Assembly: GCA_963696325.1 (NCBI GenBank)
Contig: CAVOJV010000037.1
Location: forward strand, 1-53,229
DNA: 53,229 bases
From: CAVOJV01 sp963696325
GTDB taxonomy: Bacteria; Pseudomonadota; Gammaproteobacteria; Competibacterales; Competibacteraceae
Direction of reading: 5' to 3'
The notes beneath the pieces were generated by a model. It was not told the origin of the DNA. It worked only from the letters and a program-made list of their open reading frames with translations, and did not search any database. Below, one piece after another: positions 8,050-16,352 of the stretch. Each line of letters opens with the position of its first letter. Position 1 is the first letter of the stretch. The translations under genes were made by a program, and so were the position numbers.

Positions 8050-9712
8050 GCGCTTCTGCTGCGTTGTAACCGTGTCGTTGATGGTACGCGTGATGGCACC
8101 ATCGGTGAACAAGCTGTCGATTAGCCAAGGTATCATCTCCTCCTTGATGTCGTGGGATGAGAGGGTGTTCATCGACCGGATCATCAGGCCAGAACACCAC
8201 GCCACACAACCCGCAGGTATTATTCTGCTCACGTAACATGGCTAACCGTTTCCGCTGGTAGGTCGCCCGCGCTACTTGCCACCTTTTGCGCTGCGTCCAA
8301 TAGCCGCGTTGCTTCGGGTCCATCGGTGAGGCTCCTCCCGTCACCTTCACATAGCGCGTGATCGGTATGGCGCTATGGCGGCAGAGCTGAGCGTTGCCTT
8401 CAGGGAACGTCCAGTAACCGTCAGCCTTAAAGTACCGTGCCTTGAGCCATTTGCTGGGTTTGTTCGGATGCCGACGTTTCGCCCACCGCCAGAGCATCTG
8501 CCACATCCGATGGCCGGTATAGGCAACCGTGTTGCGGGCCACGCTGTGACGGTAGTAGTTGGCCCCGCCCCGGAGTTTGGGGTTGCGCGCTTTGATCACG
8601 GCGACCGCCGGCCTCTGCTTATGGGTATTCAGATAGGCTTTGATGTCGCGTAGATGAGCGATCACTTTGGCTTTTTCTGGCGGGGTTAGCAGCGTTCCAC
8701 GACCTCGTCTAATCGCGAACCCCAAGAAGTGAAATCCTTCATCAATATGGACAATGCGGGTTTTCGCTTTACTGAGCCGCAATCCCCGTGCTGCCAGAAA
8801 GGGTTCCAGTTTGGGCACGACATACTGTTCGAGCACGTCCCGAGACGGCGCCGACACCACCCCATCGTCGGCGTAGCGGATCAGGCTGATGCCTCGGTTC
8901 TCACCCTTGCGCCAAGAGGGCGGTATCGGGTTACCGTTAGCCTCTTCGCCGCCAAACCGCCGTTCCATTCCGTCCAATGCCACGTTCGCTAGTAATGGCG
9001 AGGCTACCCCGCCTTGAGGGGTTCCGGTTTCGGTATCCAGGTAATGGCCCAGGTCCACGACGCCTGCTTTTAACCAGCGTCGAATCGTAGCGGTGAATAC
9101 CGGTAGCCGCTTTAATAACGCTTCCTGATCGATCTCACCCAAACAGTTCGCGATATCGGCGTCTAAAATCCATTGACTACTCCCTTTTTGGTTCAGCGTC
9201 GTATGGATCGCTTGGATAGCGTCCATGCAGCAGCGTCCAGGTCGAAAACCGTAGGAATTCGCCTCAAATCGGCTTTCCCATTCCGGCTCCAGCGCCAATT
9301 TAAGCAGCGCCTGCATGACCCGATCCTTTACCGTTAATATCCCCAACGGCCGCTGGTTGCCGTTCGCTTTGGGTATATAAACCCGCCGTGCTGGCTTGGG
9401 GCGGTAACCGTTGAAGGTTAGACCTTCCTTCCGTAATGCCAGCCGGGCTTTCGGGGTATCACACACGACCCCCTCAAGGCCTGGCGTGTTCTTGCCGCGA
9501 TTCTCTTGGCTCACCTGACGGATCGCCTTGAGTTTCGCCGACAGGGAGCGAATGAGTAGCTTGTGTAGGTTCTTCCCCTTCGCCGGCTCCCCCTTCGCCG
9601 CAGCACGATAGAGGCGGCCCTGAAGTCGGCGCACGTTCGCTTCCACCGCAGACCCATTAATAGCCGCCCACCGTGTCAGTTCCGGCCCGTTGGTCGGTTC
9701 AATGACGAGCAT
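8039..9712 (-). CDS. ltrA: Group II intron reverse transcriptase-maturase with HNH nuclease domain
   Basis: This 557-residue protein has the reverse-transcriptase blocks in order: TPGLEGVV, RRVYIPKANGNQRPLGI, YGFRPGRCCMDAI, then TPQGGVASPLLANVALD and the catalytic box IRYADDGVV. A maturase (X) domain follows around KWLKARYFK. The C-terminus is an HNH nuclease with CGLCG, DEHPLIPRHQGG and HRWCHHAYH. It would help its own intron splice, nick target DNA and copy the intron RNA into DNA. The block-3 aspartates sit in DADIANCLGEID, where most relatives have a phenylalanine-asparagine pair; the aspartates are present, so activity is plausible. The stop codon lies inside the domain V helix, as is common in compact introns. 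No frameshift is seen, so the element looks recently active. Confidence 0.95.
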   Translation of the reverse strand: MLVIEPTNGPELTRWAAINGSAVEANVRRLQGRLYRAAAKGEPAKGKNLHKLLIRSLSAKLKAIRQVSQENRGKNTPGLEGVVCDTPKARLALRKEGLTFNGYRPKPARRVYIPKANGNQRPLGILTVKDRVMQALLKLALEPEWESRFEANSYGFRPGRCCMDAIQAIHTTLNQKGSSQWILDADIANCLGEIDQEALLKRLPVFTATIRRWLKAGVVDLGHYLDTETGTPQGGVASPLLANVALDGMERRFGGEEANGNPIPPSWRKGENRGISLIRYADDGVVSAPSRDVLEQYVVPKLEPFLAARGLRLSKAKTRIVHIDEGFHFLGFAIRRGRGTLLTPPEKAKVIAHLRDIKAYLNTHKQRPAVAVIKARNPKLRGGANYYRHSVARNTVAYTGHRMWQMLWRWAKRRHPNKPSKWLKARYFKADGYWTFPEGNAQLCRHSAIPITRYVKVTGGASPMDPKQRGYWTQRKRWQVARATYQRKRLAMLREQNNTCGLCGVVFWPDDPVDEHPLIPRHQGGDDTLANRQLVHRWCHHAYHQRHGYNAAEARAV

Positions 9713-10451
9713 TGTCTAACGTCTCCAACCGTGAACACCTCTTCAGTGCTTCGCTATCGTCGAGACCCGCTGGAAGTCGGCACCCTTTCGGGTCAGGCCA
9801 AAGTTCGAAGCCCTATCCGTCCCTATTACCGGGTCGGCGTTCGCTTGCTCCAGCCTCCTTTACCCCCTCCACCGTCTCCTTCCCTTACAGTTGGGCTACC
9901 GTCGCTAGACGGGGTGAATGGGGCTTACCCAGTTGATAGGACCGAAGTTGCGAATGAAGTAGGGTGGAATCTGTGGCCCGACGGGTATCGTGTGCATCGC
10001 CAGGATCGTAGGTCTACCCTGGTCCAACCCGGTTGCCTGTTGGCACTGCCTATCAGCCTCTTTGGCAGCTTCGGCTTCACAAGCCTTTACCTAGATTCTT
10101 CATTTGTGTTCACCCTTTCCATCCTCCCCTAGGTCTGAGCCGGTTGAGGCTACCCGCCTTCGAATCGTTGTCCCCAGAGCTTCGCACCTTGGATTACTCC
10201 GCAGCACGTCCGGGTAGGGGCACCTGGATGCTGCAGGAACCGACTATAGTGAAAGTCGGTACTTCCTGTCCTACCCTTGTGTGCTGGGATTTGTGTGCGA
10301 CCACCCAGCTCTCTGGTCGCAACCCGGCAGAGCCGGGGGTTTACCCAGTTAAATTAGTAGTGCTGCGGCGGCTTAGCGTGAGCTCCTCCAGCAAAACTCC
10401 CGCAGAGAGGGCAAGGACTCCGCCGAAATGGCGCAAGTCTTTTATTTTTTA

Positions 10452-10527
10452 TGGTGGCCAGGGGCGGAATCGAACCACCGACACGTGGATTTTCAGTCCA
10501 CTGCTCTACCAACTGAGCTACCTGGCC
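10452..10527 (-). tRNA. tRNA-Phe (GAA)
   Basis: The minus strand gives a 76-nt cloverleaf with CCA encoded. The acceptor stem pairs GGCCAGG with CCTGGCC, the D arm is AGCTCAGTTGGTAGAGC, the anticodon loop CTGAAAA reads GAA, and the T arm is GGTGGTTCGATTCCGCC. It lies just upstream, in transcription sense, of the group II intron and downstream of yggX. Confidence 0.97.
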
Positions 10528-10593
10528 GATATGTATTTGGCGTGGAGTTGGGTATTAAAGCGATTAACGTTTTCCCCGTCAAGGGGAAAGTCG

Positions 10594-10866
10594 CTAGTGG
10601 GGTGGCGGCACATACCCCTCGGGTGGCGCAGCGCCCTCACCGAAGAAGAATTGTTCCATCCGTTCTTCCAGAAATTTGCGGGCCTGAGGTTCAATGGGAG
10701 TGAGGCGATACTCATTGATCAGCATAGTTTGATGTCTCAGCCACTGCTGCCAAGCGGCCTTGGAAACCTGTTCATAAATCCGCTTGCCCAGTTCCCCTGG
10801 GTAGGGAGGACGCTCCAGCCCCTCTGCTTCCTGGCCAAGCTTGACACAATTCACCATACGCGCCAT
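10594..10866 (-). CDS. yggX: Probable Fe(2+)-trafficking / oxidative-damage protection protein YggX
   Basis: The 90-residue product has the YggX family length and pattern: MARMVNCVKLG at the start, PPYPGELGKRIYEQVS, WQQWLRHQTMLINEYRL and RKFLEERMEQFFFG. The family protects iron-sulfur proteins from oxidation in the cytoplasm, perhaps by handling Fe(2+). C7 is the conserved cysteine. I chose the ATG at 10866 because it gives the standard N-terminus; an upstream ATG would add two residues. It lies 9 bp after mutY on the same strand, the conserved mutY-yggX pair of gammaproteobacteria. The pairing makes sense because MutY carries a 4Fe-4S cluster. Confidence 0.95.
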   Translation of the reverse strand: MARMVNCVKLGQEAEGLERPPYPGELGKRIYEQVSKAAWQQWLRHQTMLINEYRLTPIEPQARKFLEERMEQFFFGEGAAPPEGYVPPPH

Positions 10867-10875
10867 CACCACACC

Positions 10876-11934
10876 TCACCCATCATCATTTGCCAGAATC
10901 GTTAACAATCGCTGTACCGGCGCGGCCAAGCCGCGTTCATCGGGTTGACAGATGTTATACCAGACATAGCGTTCTCCTTCCATCACAGCACTGGTAGGGT
11001 TTTGCACGGTGATGCACAGCGGCGTGATATCGAGATGGAAATGGCTGAAGGTATGGCGCAGCGCCGACCAGGGCTGAATATTAACCACCGTCAACTTCAG
11101 AACGGCGCGACACCAAATCTCCACATCCGCTTCCGGTGAACATTCGGGAAAGCTCCACAAACCGCCCCAGATACCGGTGGGAGGACGCTTCTCCAACAGC
11201 ACCCCGCCGCCGGGCATGCGCAGCATGAGCATTCGGGTCGCGCGCACCGGCAGTTCCCGGCGTGGCCGGGAGGCGGGAACTGCCGTTTCCCGTCCCTGGA
11301 AATGGGCAGCGCACTTATCCGCCAGAGGGCACAGCGCACAGCGGGGCCGAGTGCGAGTGCAGATCATGGCGCCCAGATCCATCATGGCCTGGGTGTAATC
11401 GGCGACTCGCTCATTGGGCGTATAGCGCTCAGCCAACTCCCACAGAACAGCGAGCACGGCAGAATGTCCCGGCCAGCCATCCACGGCTTGAAAACGGGCG
11501 AGAACCCGCTTGACATTGCCGTCCAGGATGGGGTGGCGTTGCTTGGCGGCCAGGGCCAAAATCGCCCCGGCGGTGGAGCGGCCGATGCCCGGCAAGTCGG
11601 AAACCGCCTGCATATCCAGGGGCAGTTGGCCACCGTAGCAATCACGGATGATAATAGCGGCTCGGTGCAGATGGCGAGCGCGTGCATAATAGCCCAACCC
11701 GGCCCAGTGGTGCAGAACCTCGTCCAGGTCGGCGGCAGCCAAGGCATTGACATCGGGAAACCGTGCCAGGAACCGTTCATAATAAGGAATGACCGTGGCC
11801 ACTTGGGTCTGCTGGAGCATGATCTCCGACACCCAGACCCGATAGGGTGTGGGCTGCTGCTGCCACGGCAGATGCTTGCGGCCATGGGCGTCGAACCAGC
11901 GCAATACCCGCTGGCTGAATTCATCAGGTATCAT
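10876..11934 (-). CDS. mutY: A/G-specific adenine DNA glycosylase MutY
   Basis: The 352-residue enzyme removes adenine paired with 8-oxoguanine. Visible features are the catalytic E37 in SEIMLQQTQV, the helix-hairpin-helix LPGIG at residues 114-118, the catalytic D138 in ILDGNVKRVLAR, and four cysteines (C192, C199, C202, C208) spaced C-x6-C-x2-C-x5-C for the 4Fe-4S cluster. A NUDIX-like recognition domain follows from about residue 225 (RATRMLMLRMPGGGVLLEKR, then GIWGGLWSFPE). Longer upstream open frame exists, but the ATG at 11934 matches the family N-terminus (MIPDEFSQRVLRWFD). It is divergent from the epimerase at 11,987 with a gap of 52 bp. Confidence 0.96.
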   Translation of the reverse strand: MIPDEFSQRVLRWFDAHGRKHLPWQQQPTPYRVWVSEIMLQQTQVATVIPYYERFLARFPDVNALAAADLDEVLHHWAGLGYYARARHLHRAAIIIRDCYGGQLPLDMQAVSDLPGIGRSTAGAILALAAKQRHPILDGNVKRVLARFQAVDGWPGHSAVLAVLWELAERYTPNERVADYTQAMMDLGAMICTRTRPRCALCPLADKCAAHFQGRETAVPASRPRRELPVRATRMLMLRMPGGGVLLEKRPPTGIWGGLWSFPECSPEADVEIWCRAVLKLTVVNIQPWSALRHTFSHFHLDITPLCITVQNPTSAVMEGERYVWYNICQPDERGLAAPVQRLLTILANDDG

Positions 11935-11986
11935 GGTTATTCCCGAGCTTCTCGAAATAGGCATTCTAACGGAGGTGATTGACAGC

Positions 11987-12841
11987 ATGGCACGCATCCT
12001 GATCACCGGCTGCGGCGATGTAGGCACTGCCCTGGGGTTGGAACTGCTTCGGGCCAGCCATCAGGTATGGGGCTTGAAACGCAATCCCGCCACCTTGCCC
12101 CCGGGCATCCAGCCCTTGGTCGCCGATCTATCTCAGCCTATGAGTTCGCAGGCGCTGCCGCCCGACCTGGATTATGTCTTTTACACGGCCGCCGCCGACG
12201 GTTTCAGCGAAGCTCGCTACCGGGCCGCCTATGTGGACGGAGTAGGCAATCTGCTGGCGGCGTTGGAAAAGGGATGTCAAAAACCTCGGCGGGTATTTTT
12301 CACCTCCAGCACCGCGGTCTACGCCCAGGACCAGGGCCAATGGGTCGATGAAGAGTCGCCCGCTGCGGCGACAGACTTTTCCGGGCGTTGCCTACGCGAC
12401 GGCGAGACGCTGCTAGGAAACGCCCCCTACCCCACCACCGTGGTCCGGTTCGGCGGCATTTACGGGCCGGGGCGCACCCGCTTGATCGATAGCCTGCGCA
12501 ACGGAACGGCCACCTGCGTGGAAGCCCCACCGGTCTATACCAACCGCATTCATCGCGACGATTGCGCCGCCGTCCTGCGGCATCTCATGGCGTTGTCCGA
12601 CCCCGCGCCTTTGTATCTGGGCGTGGACGACGATCCGGCGCCGCAATGCCAGGTGCTGCGCTGGCTAGCGGAGCGTCTCGGCGTGCCGGGACCCAGGGTG
12701 GTCAGCGCCCCCACTGCGGCGACGGCCGCCATGCGAGGCAACAAACGCTGCAGCAACCGGCGGTTGCGGAAAAGCGGTTTTCAGTTTCGCTATCCCGGCT
12801 ATAAGGACGGCTATGCGGCATTGCTAAACGCATTACCGTAG
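11987..12841 (+). CDS. NAD(P)-dependent epimerase/dehydratase (extended SDR)
   Basis: This 284-residue protein begins with a Rossmann nucleotide-binding site ILITGCGDVG (residues 4-13). It has DYVFYTAAADGFSE, then FFTSSTAVYAQDQGQWVDE carrying the SDR serine and tyrosine, and VVRFGGIYGPGR, the usual sugar-epimerase substrate loop. It resembles the YeeZ/Gal-type family of short extended SDRs, whose substrates are mostly unknown. Start ATG 11987 is preceded by a strong GGAGGTGA (11971-11978). The longer open frame upstream is the antisense of mutY. No operon partner is evident. Confidence 0.85.
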   Translation: MARILITGCGDVGTALGLELLRASHQVWGLKRNPATLPPGIQPLVADLSQPMSSQALPPDLDYVFYTAAADGFSEARYRAAYVDGVGNLLAALEKGCQKPRRVFFTSSTAVYAQDQGQWVDEESPAAATDFSGRCLRDGETLLGNAPYPTTVVRFGGIYGPGRTRLIDSLRNGTATCVEAPPVYTNRIHRDDCAAVLRHLMALSDPAPLYLGVDDDPAPQCQVLRWLAERLGVPGPRVVSAPTAATAAMRGNKRCSNRRLRKSGFQFRYPGYKDGYAALLNALP

Positions 12842-12948
12842 CTCGGTTCGAGAGCCCTACCATAGGGCCATGCGCGGCCGGGGAATGGCTGAATACCTAA
12901 GTCAGTGGGGTGCACGCAACCAGCATTGACACACCCTGGCACTGCCGA

Positions 12949-13731
12949 TCAGAACAGGCAATATCCGCCATCGATGCGTAGGGCATCCCCCGTATGATAG
13001 GCGCTGGCGTCGCTCATCAGGTAAACAGCGATAGCCCCGAAATCCGTGGGTTTGCCCCAGCGGCCTGCGGGAATGCGCGGCTTGACGGCGTCCGCAAACG
13101 CTTTCGAACCGAAGAAGTCTTCCGTCATGGCCGTCTCGACCCAGCCCGGCAGAAGGGCATTGGCGGTAATGCCATAGCGCGCGAATTCCACCGCCAATGC
13201 GTTGATCATGGAAATGAGGGCGCCTTTCGTGGCCGCATACGCTTCATTGCGAGCGGCCCCCGAAATGGCGGCGATACTCGCGGTACCTATCAGGCGTCCA
13301 CCCGGATCGTTGTTTCTTGCCCTTTCGACCATGTGCCGCGCTGCCGCCCGCAAGGTGTAGAACACGCCGTCAAGATTGACACTGAGCACCCGTCGCCAAT
13401 CTTCGGTGGCCATCTCCAAAAACGAGCTAGGCCTGGCGACAACCCCTGCATTGGCGAAGCAGGCGTCAAGCCGGCCAAACCCAGCTAGGGTTTCGTTAAA
13501 ACATCTGGCAACATCGGCCTCATCGGCAACGTTGCAGGCCAATGCCGAGACTTTGGTACCATAGGTGTTAAGTCTTGCCAAAGCACTGGCGTTTTTTTCC
13601 GCGCTAGTACCCCAGATGCATACCTGGGCGCCGGCTTCCGCGACGGCTTCCGCCATGCCGAGACCGATCCCGCTGTTGCCTCCGGTAATCAATGCAACTT
13701 TACCCGTGAGATCAAACCCTTTATAAGTCAT
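12949..13731 (-). CDS. Short-chain dehydrogenase/reductase
   Basis: This 260-residue classical SDR has TGGNSGIG (residues 16-23) for NAD(P) binding, NAG at 94-96, and the catalytic set S152, Y165, K169 (YAATK). ADALRIDGGY-type ending DALRIDGGYCLF is typical for the family. It oxidises or reduces an alcohol/ketone of unknown identity. ATG 13731 follows GGAGG five bases upstream, so the earlier in-frame start is unlikely. It stands alone, divergent from the unrecognised gene at 13.8 kb. Confidence 0.9.
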   Translation of the reverse strand: MTYKGFDLTGKVALITGGNSGIGLGMAEAVAEAGAQVCIWGTSAEKNASALARLNTYGTKVSALACNVADEADVARCFNETLAGFGRLDACFANAGVVARPSSFLEMATEDWRRVLSVNLDGVFYTLRAAARHMVERARNNDPGGRLIGTASIAAISGAARNEAYAATKGALISMINALAVEFARYGITANALLPGWVETAMTEDFFGSKAFADAVKPRIPAGRWGKPTDFGAIAVYLMSDASAYHTGDALRIDGGYCLF

Positions 13732-13920
13732 GTAGTCCTCCGCTTGCCTGATAATTGCTAAGCTATACAACCATATTATTATTCAAACTACAGGTAAATA
13801 TTCATGAAACAAGCGCAGTTGGTTGAAAAAACGCGATGCGGCCTGCGGCCTGGACAGCAAGGAAAGCAACCGCGACCGAGGGATGCAAGACATTCTCAAG
13901 GATGACAAAAAACCGTCTGC

Positions 13921-14460
13921 GTGGTGCGCTTTACTCGCCCACGGGTGGGACAGCTCGAGCAGATGCTTGCCGATGCAGGCAACCCATCGGCGCGGCGGAC
14001 ACCCACAGAAGTTCTTGAGGACAATGATCGCTATGAAATTTATTCCAGCAATCATCATAATAAGCGGAAATGGTATTTTAAGGTGCTGTTAGATGTGGGC
14101 GAAATTGCGAAAAATGGCGAGACTGCCCTGTCAATCGGTTTTGAAAACCCGGAGTCTCATACCGGCAACCTCATCAGTATCCGCCGCCGCGATACTAACA
14201 GACCTATTGAGCGCCTGGGCTTCGCCATCGACCTTGACAGCGGCAAGTACTACAGCAGTTACCATGGCGGTTGGCAAAGCGGCTCCCCCGGCAGCGCCCA
14301 GGTGCTGGATATCAAGTTAGGCCGCGACTACCGCGCGCGCGTCGTTGCCAGTGTCGCAATGGGGACACTGCTGGATAAAAAGCCGATCCACATAAACTTC
14401 GGCGGGAAACCCTTTGCTTATCCCATACCGCCCGGCTGCCGCCCGTTCAGCGAACATTGA
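13921..14460 (+). CDS. Unrecognised soluble protein, 5' end uncertain
   Basis: I do not recognise this 179-residue protein. It reads as coding: a hydrophilic N-terminus, then a stretch rich in beta-strand-type residues (WYFKVLLDVGEIAKNGETAL, GKYYSSYHGGWQSGS, KLGRDYRARVVASVAM, INFGGKPFAYPIPPGC) and no membrane segment. The GTG start at 13921 is weak. An upstream ATG at 13804 begins in the same frame (MKQAQLVEKT) but hits a TGA at 13903, and a parallel frame between 13,823 and 13,920 also looks coding. So a frameshift near 13,840-13,920 may have split a longer gene starting at 13,804. No partner gene is adjacent. Confidence 0.5.
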   Translation: MVRFTRPRVGQLEQMLADAGNPSARRTPTEVLEDNDRYEIYSSNHHNKRKWYFKVLLDVGEIAKNGETALSIGFENPESHTGNLISIRRRDTNRPIERLGFAIDLDSGKYYSSYHGGWQSGSPGSAQVLDIKLGRDYRARVVASVAMGTLLDKKPIHINFGGKPFAYPIPPGCRPFSEH

Positions 14461-14520
14461 AGCTTTCGGCATCCGGAGCATTTAAAATTGATTAATTGCT
14501 TATGCAAAGGGGAAATAAGG

Positions 14521-14536
14521 TACGTTTTAAAACGTA
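14521..14536. repeat. Perfect 16-bp palindrome TACGTTTTAAAACGTA
   Basis: This AT-centred perfect palindrome lies 165 bp upstream of the cytochrome c4 start, in a 240-bp gap with no gene. It could be an operator for the cytochrome gene. It lacks a GC-rich stem and T-run, so it is not a convincing terminator. Confidence 0.5.
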
Positions 14537-14700
14537 GAGGCGATCTGGCTGCGCTCATCTTGAATGTAAATTAATACATCACTTGTCGTGGCAGGCTTCG
14601 CTTGTAAAATACTTCAGTTTTCACCCAGCACACTAAGTGCGTGGCCATCACAACGGGCATGGAAATTCGCTAAATAACTACACCTTTTAGAGAGGACATA

Positions 14701-15312
14701 ATGCACACAAAAACTCTACTCACATTCTTCATTGCTGGGGCCTGCTATGCTCTAATCGGCACCGCGCAAGCAGCGGGTGACGCAACCGCCGGCAAGTACA
14801 AATTCTCCACCTGCACGGGGTGCCATAGCATACCCGGTTATACCAATGCCTATCCTACGTATCATGTCCCTCGCCTCGGTGGTCAACATGCCGAATACAT
14901 TATCATCGCACTTAAAGCCTATCAGGCTGGCGACCGCAAACATCCAACCATGCACGCCAACGCTTTTACCCTAAGCCCGCAAGACATGGAGGATATTGCC
15001 GCCTATGTGACGAGTTTCAAGACACCGGATACAAGCCACCCCATTACCGGAGACGTAGCCGCCGGTAAGAAAACAGCGGCCACCTGTGTGGCCTGTCACG
15101 GCGCGGATGGCAACAGCGCAGATCCCAATTTCCCGCGCTTAGCCGGTCAACACGAGGATTATTTGCGCAAAGCGCTACACGACTACAAGTCTGGGGAGCG
15201 CAAAAATGCCATCATGAACGGCATGGCTAAGCCCCTGTCTGACCAAGATCAGGCCAATCTGGCGGCTTATTACGCCAGCCAGGAAAAGGGATTGGGGGTG
15301 GTAAAACCCTAA
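14701..15312 (+). CDS. Diheme cytochrome c4
   Basis: This 203-residue protein has a Sec signal peptide (residues 1 to about 24, cleaved near AQAAG) and two class I cytochrome c domains. The first heme site is CTGCH at residues 38-42 and the second CVACH at 129-133, each followed by RLGGQH or RLAGQH and a methionine region (YKSGERKNAIMNGMAKPLS in the second half). That duplicated layout and length are typical of cytochrome c4, a periplasmic electron carrier to terminal oxidases. A good ribosome-binding site (GAGAGGA) precedes the ATG. It is monocistronic and followed by a hairpin at 15,335. Confidence 0.93.
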   Translation: MHTKTLLTFFIAGACYALIGTAQAAGDATAGKYKFSTCTGCHSIPGYTNAYPTYHVPRLGGQHAEYIIIALKAYQAGDRKHPTMHANAFTLSPQDMEDIAAYVTSFKTPDTSHPITGDVAAGKKTAATCVACHGADGNSADPNFPRLAGQHEDYLRKALHDYKSGERKNAIMNGMAKPLSDQDQANLAAYYASQEKGLGVVKP

Positions 15313-15334
15313 CACCTGAACACTATTGCTCCCG

Positions 15335-15359
15335 GGAGAAGAGTCCCTGCCTCTTCTCC
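15335..15359 (+). terminator. Hairpin after cytochrome c4, possible terminator
   Basis: A perfect 9-bp stem, GGAGAAGAG against CTCTTCTCC with a 7-nt loop, starts 23 bp after the cytochrome stop. It has no clear T-run, so it may stabilise the mRNA end rather than terminate by itself. Confidence 0.45.
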
Positions 15360-15518
15360 TCATCATCCGTTCAAAGCGCTAGCCTTCTTTCCCCCACCCC
15401 CCTGGCCGCGCGCATCTCCTTTTGCCGTGCCCCATGATCCGCCGGTTTTAGGGTATCGATTGGATTTAGGGGAGTGTATGCTTGGCGGCCAGACTAATTT
15501 GAAATCGAGCAAACAACC

Positions 15519-15959
15519 ATGGCCAGAGTGCAACTGGAGCTGCCAGAAACGTTTCTGTTCGCTACCGAAATTCAGGTGCGTGTCATCGATATCAATGATG
15601 GAGGGCACGTGGGCAACGATACGATAGTGTCCTTTCTGTCCGAAGCACGAATGCGTTTTCTGGCCCACTATGGCCTCAAAGAACTGGACATGTTTGGGGG
15701 TGGCCTCGTGGTGGCGGATGCGTCCGTCGTCTATAGAACCGAGGCCTTCCAGGATGAAACCCTTAGGATCGAAGTCACTGTGGCCGACTTCAATAAATAC
15801 GGCTGCGATTTTTTTTACCGCGTAACCGAAAAAACCAGCGGCCGTGAAGTGGCTCGCGCCAAGACCGGTAACGTGTTCTTCGACTTCCAGCAACGCCGCA
15901 TCCAATTGCTCCCTGAACCCTTCCGTGCCCTGTTTGCGGATGGGTCGGCGCCCTTCTGA
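15519..15959 (+). CDS. Hot-dog fold acyl-CoA thioesterase
   Basis: This 146-residue protein belongs to the 4HBT/YbgC-type thioesterases. Residues 19-50 (VRVIDINDGGHVGNDTIVSF) match the active-site helix region, with an aspartate and asparagine where the family has its catalytic acid. ASVVYRTEAFQDETLRIEV and FFYRVTEKTSGREVARAKTG follow as hot-dog strands. It would hydrolyse an acyl-CoA in the cytoplasm; the chain is unknown. It is about 200 bp from cytochrome c4 and 78 bp from the DUF3301 gene. Confidence 0.85.
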   Translation: MARVQLELPETFLFATEIQVRVIDINDGGHVGNDTIVSFLSEARMRFLAHYGLKELDMFGGGLVVADASVVYRTEAFQDETLRIEVTVADFNKYGCDFFYRVTEKTSGREVARAKTGNVFFDFQQRRIQLLPEPFRALFADGSAPF

Positions 15960-16037
15960 TGCAGGCGGTTTGCTTTTTCTCCGCGCCCTGTTGCTTCGTC
16001 CTCAGCAGGACGCCCTAGCCTGGTATAAACCCTGCTG

Positions 16038-16352
16038 ATGAGCATGCTTATGCTATTGCTGGTGCTGGGCCTTATCCTGTGGTTCTGGCGGGATAACCTG
16101 CGGGCCAGAGAGCGGGCCCGCGAGGCCAGCGCCCGCGCTTGCCAGCGCTGTGGGGTGCAGTTGTTGGACGACACGGTGGCGCTGGAAAAGCTTTGGTTAC
16201 GGAGGAACACCGACGGCTGGCTGCAGTGGCAGCGCACCTACACCTTCGAGTTCACCGACACCGGTACCAACCGGCGGCTTGGCCGTGTGATCATGATAGG
16301 TGAACGCATCGAGGTGCTGGCCATGGAAGGTGGCGATCTGCTGATTCCATGA
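16038..16352 (+). CDS. DUF3301-family small membrane-anchored protein
   Basis: The 104-residue protein has one N-terminal membrane helix (LMLLLVLGLILWFWRDNL), a short charged linker with CQRCGVQLLDDTVAL, and a C-terminal domain with WLRRNTDGWLQWQRTYTFEF. This is the pattern of DUF3301 proteins of gammaproteobacteria, whose function is unknown. Its stop overlaps the next start by ATGA, so the two are coupled. Confidence 0.85.
   Translation: MSMLMLLLVLGLILWFWRDNLRARERAREASARACQRCGVQLLDDTVALEKLWLRRNTDGWLQWQRTYTFEFTDTGTNRRLGRVIMIGERIEVLAMEGGDLLIP

Larger units (their letters stand above)
7978..10320 (-). mobile_element. Group II intron with RT-maturase (5' end approximate)
   Basis: On the minus strand, structured RNA precedes the maturase gene, and the characteristic domain V and domain VI hairpins follow it. 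The 3' end lies near 7,978, directly after the domain VI stem that ends in CTACCC. The 5' end is uncertain. The only GUGCG consensus start is at 10,187, but strong hairpins continue to about 10,330 (GCGACCA...TGGTCGC enclosed by CTGGG...CCCAG), so the true start may be further out. The whole stretch 9,713-10,330 holds no protein gene and is explained by intron domains I-III. The intron lies on the same strand as, and downstream of, tRNA-Phe. The HNH-carrying maturase suggests a chloroplast-like (CL) class intron. Confidence 0.8.

Noticed and set aside
10033..10905. Plus-strand open frame of 290 codons
   Set aside because: It crosses intron RNA, tRNA-Phe and the antisense of yggX, and no protein family is visible.
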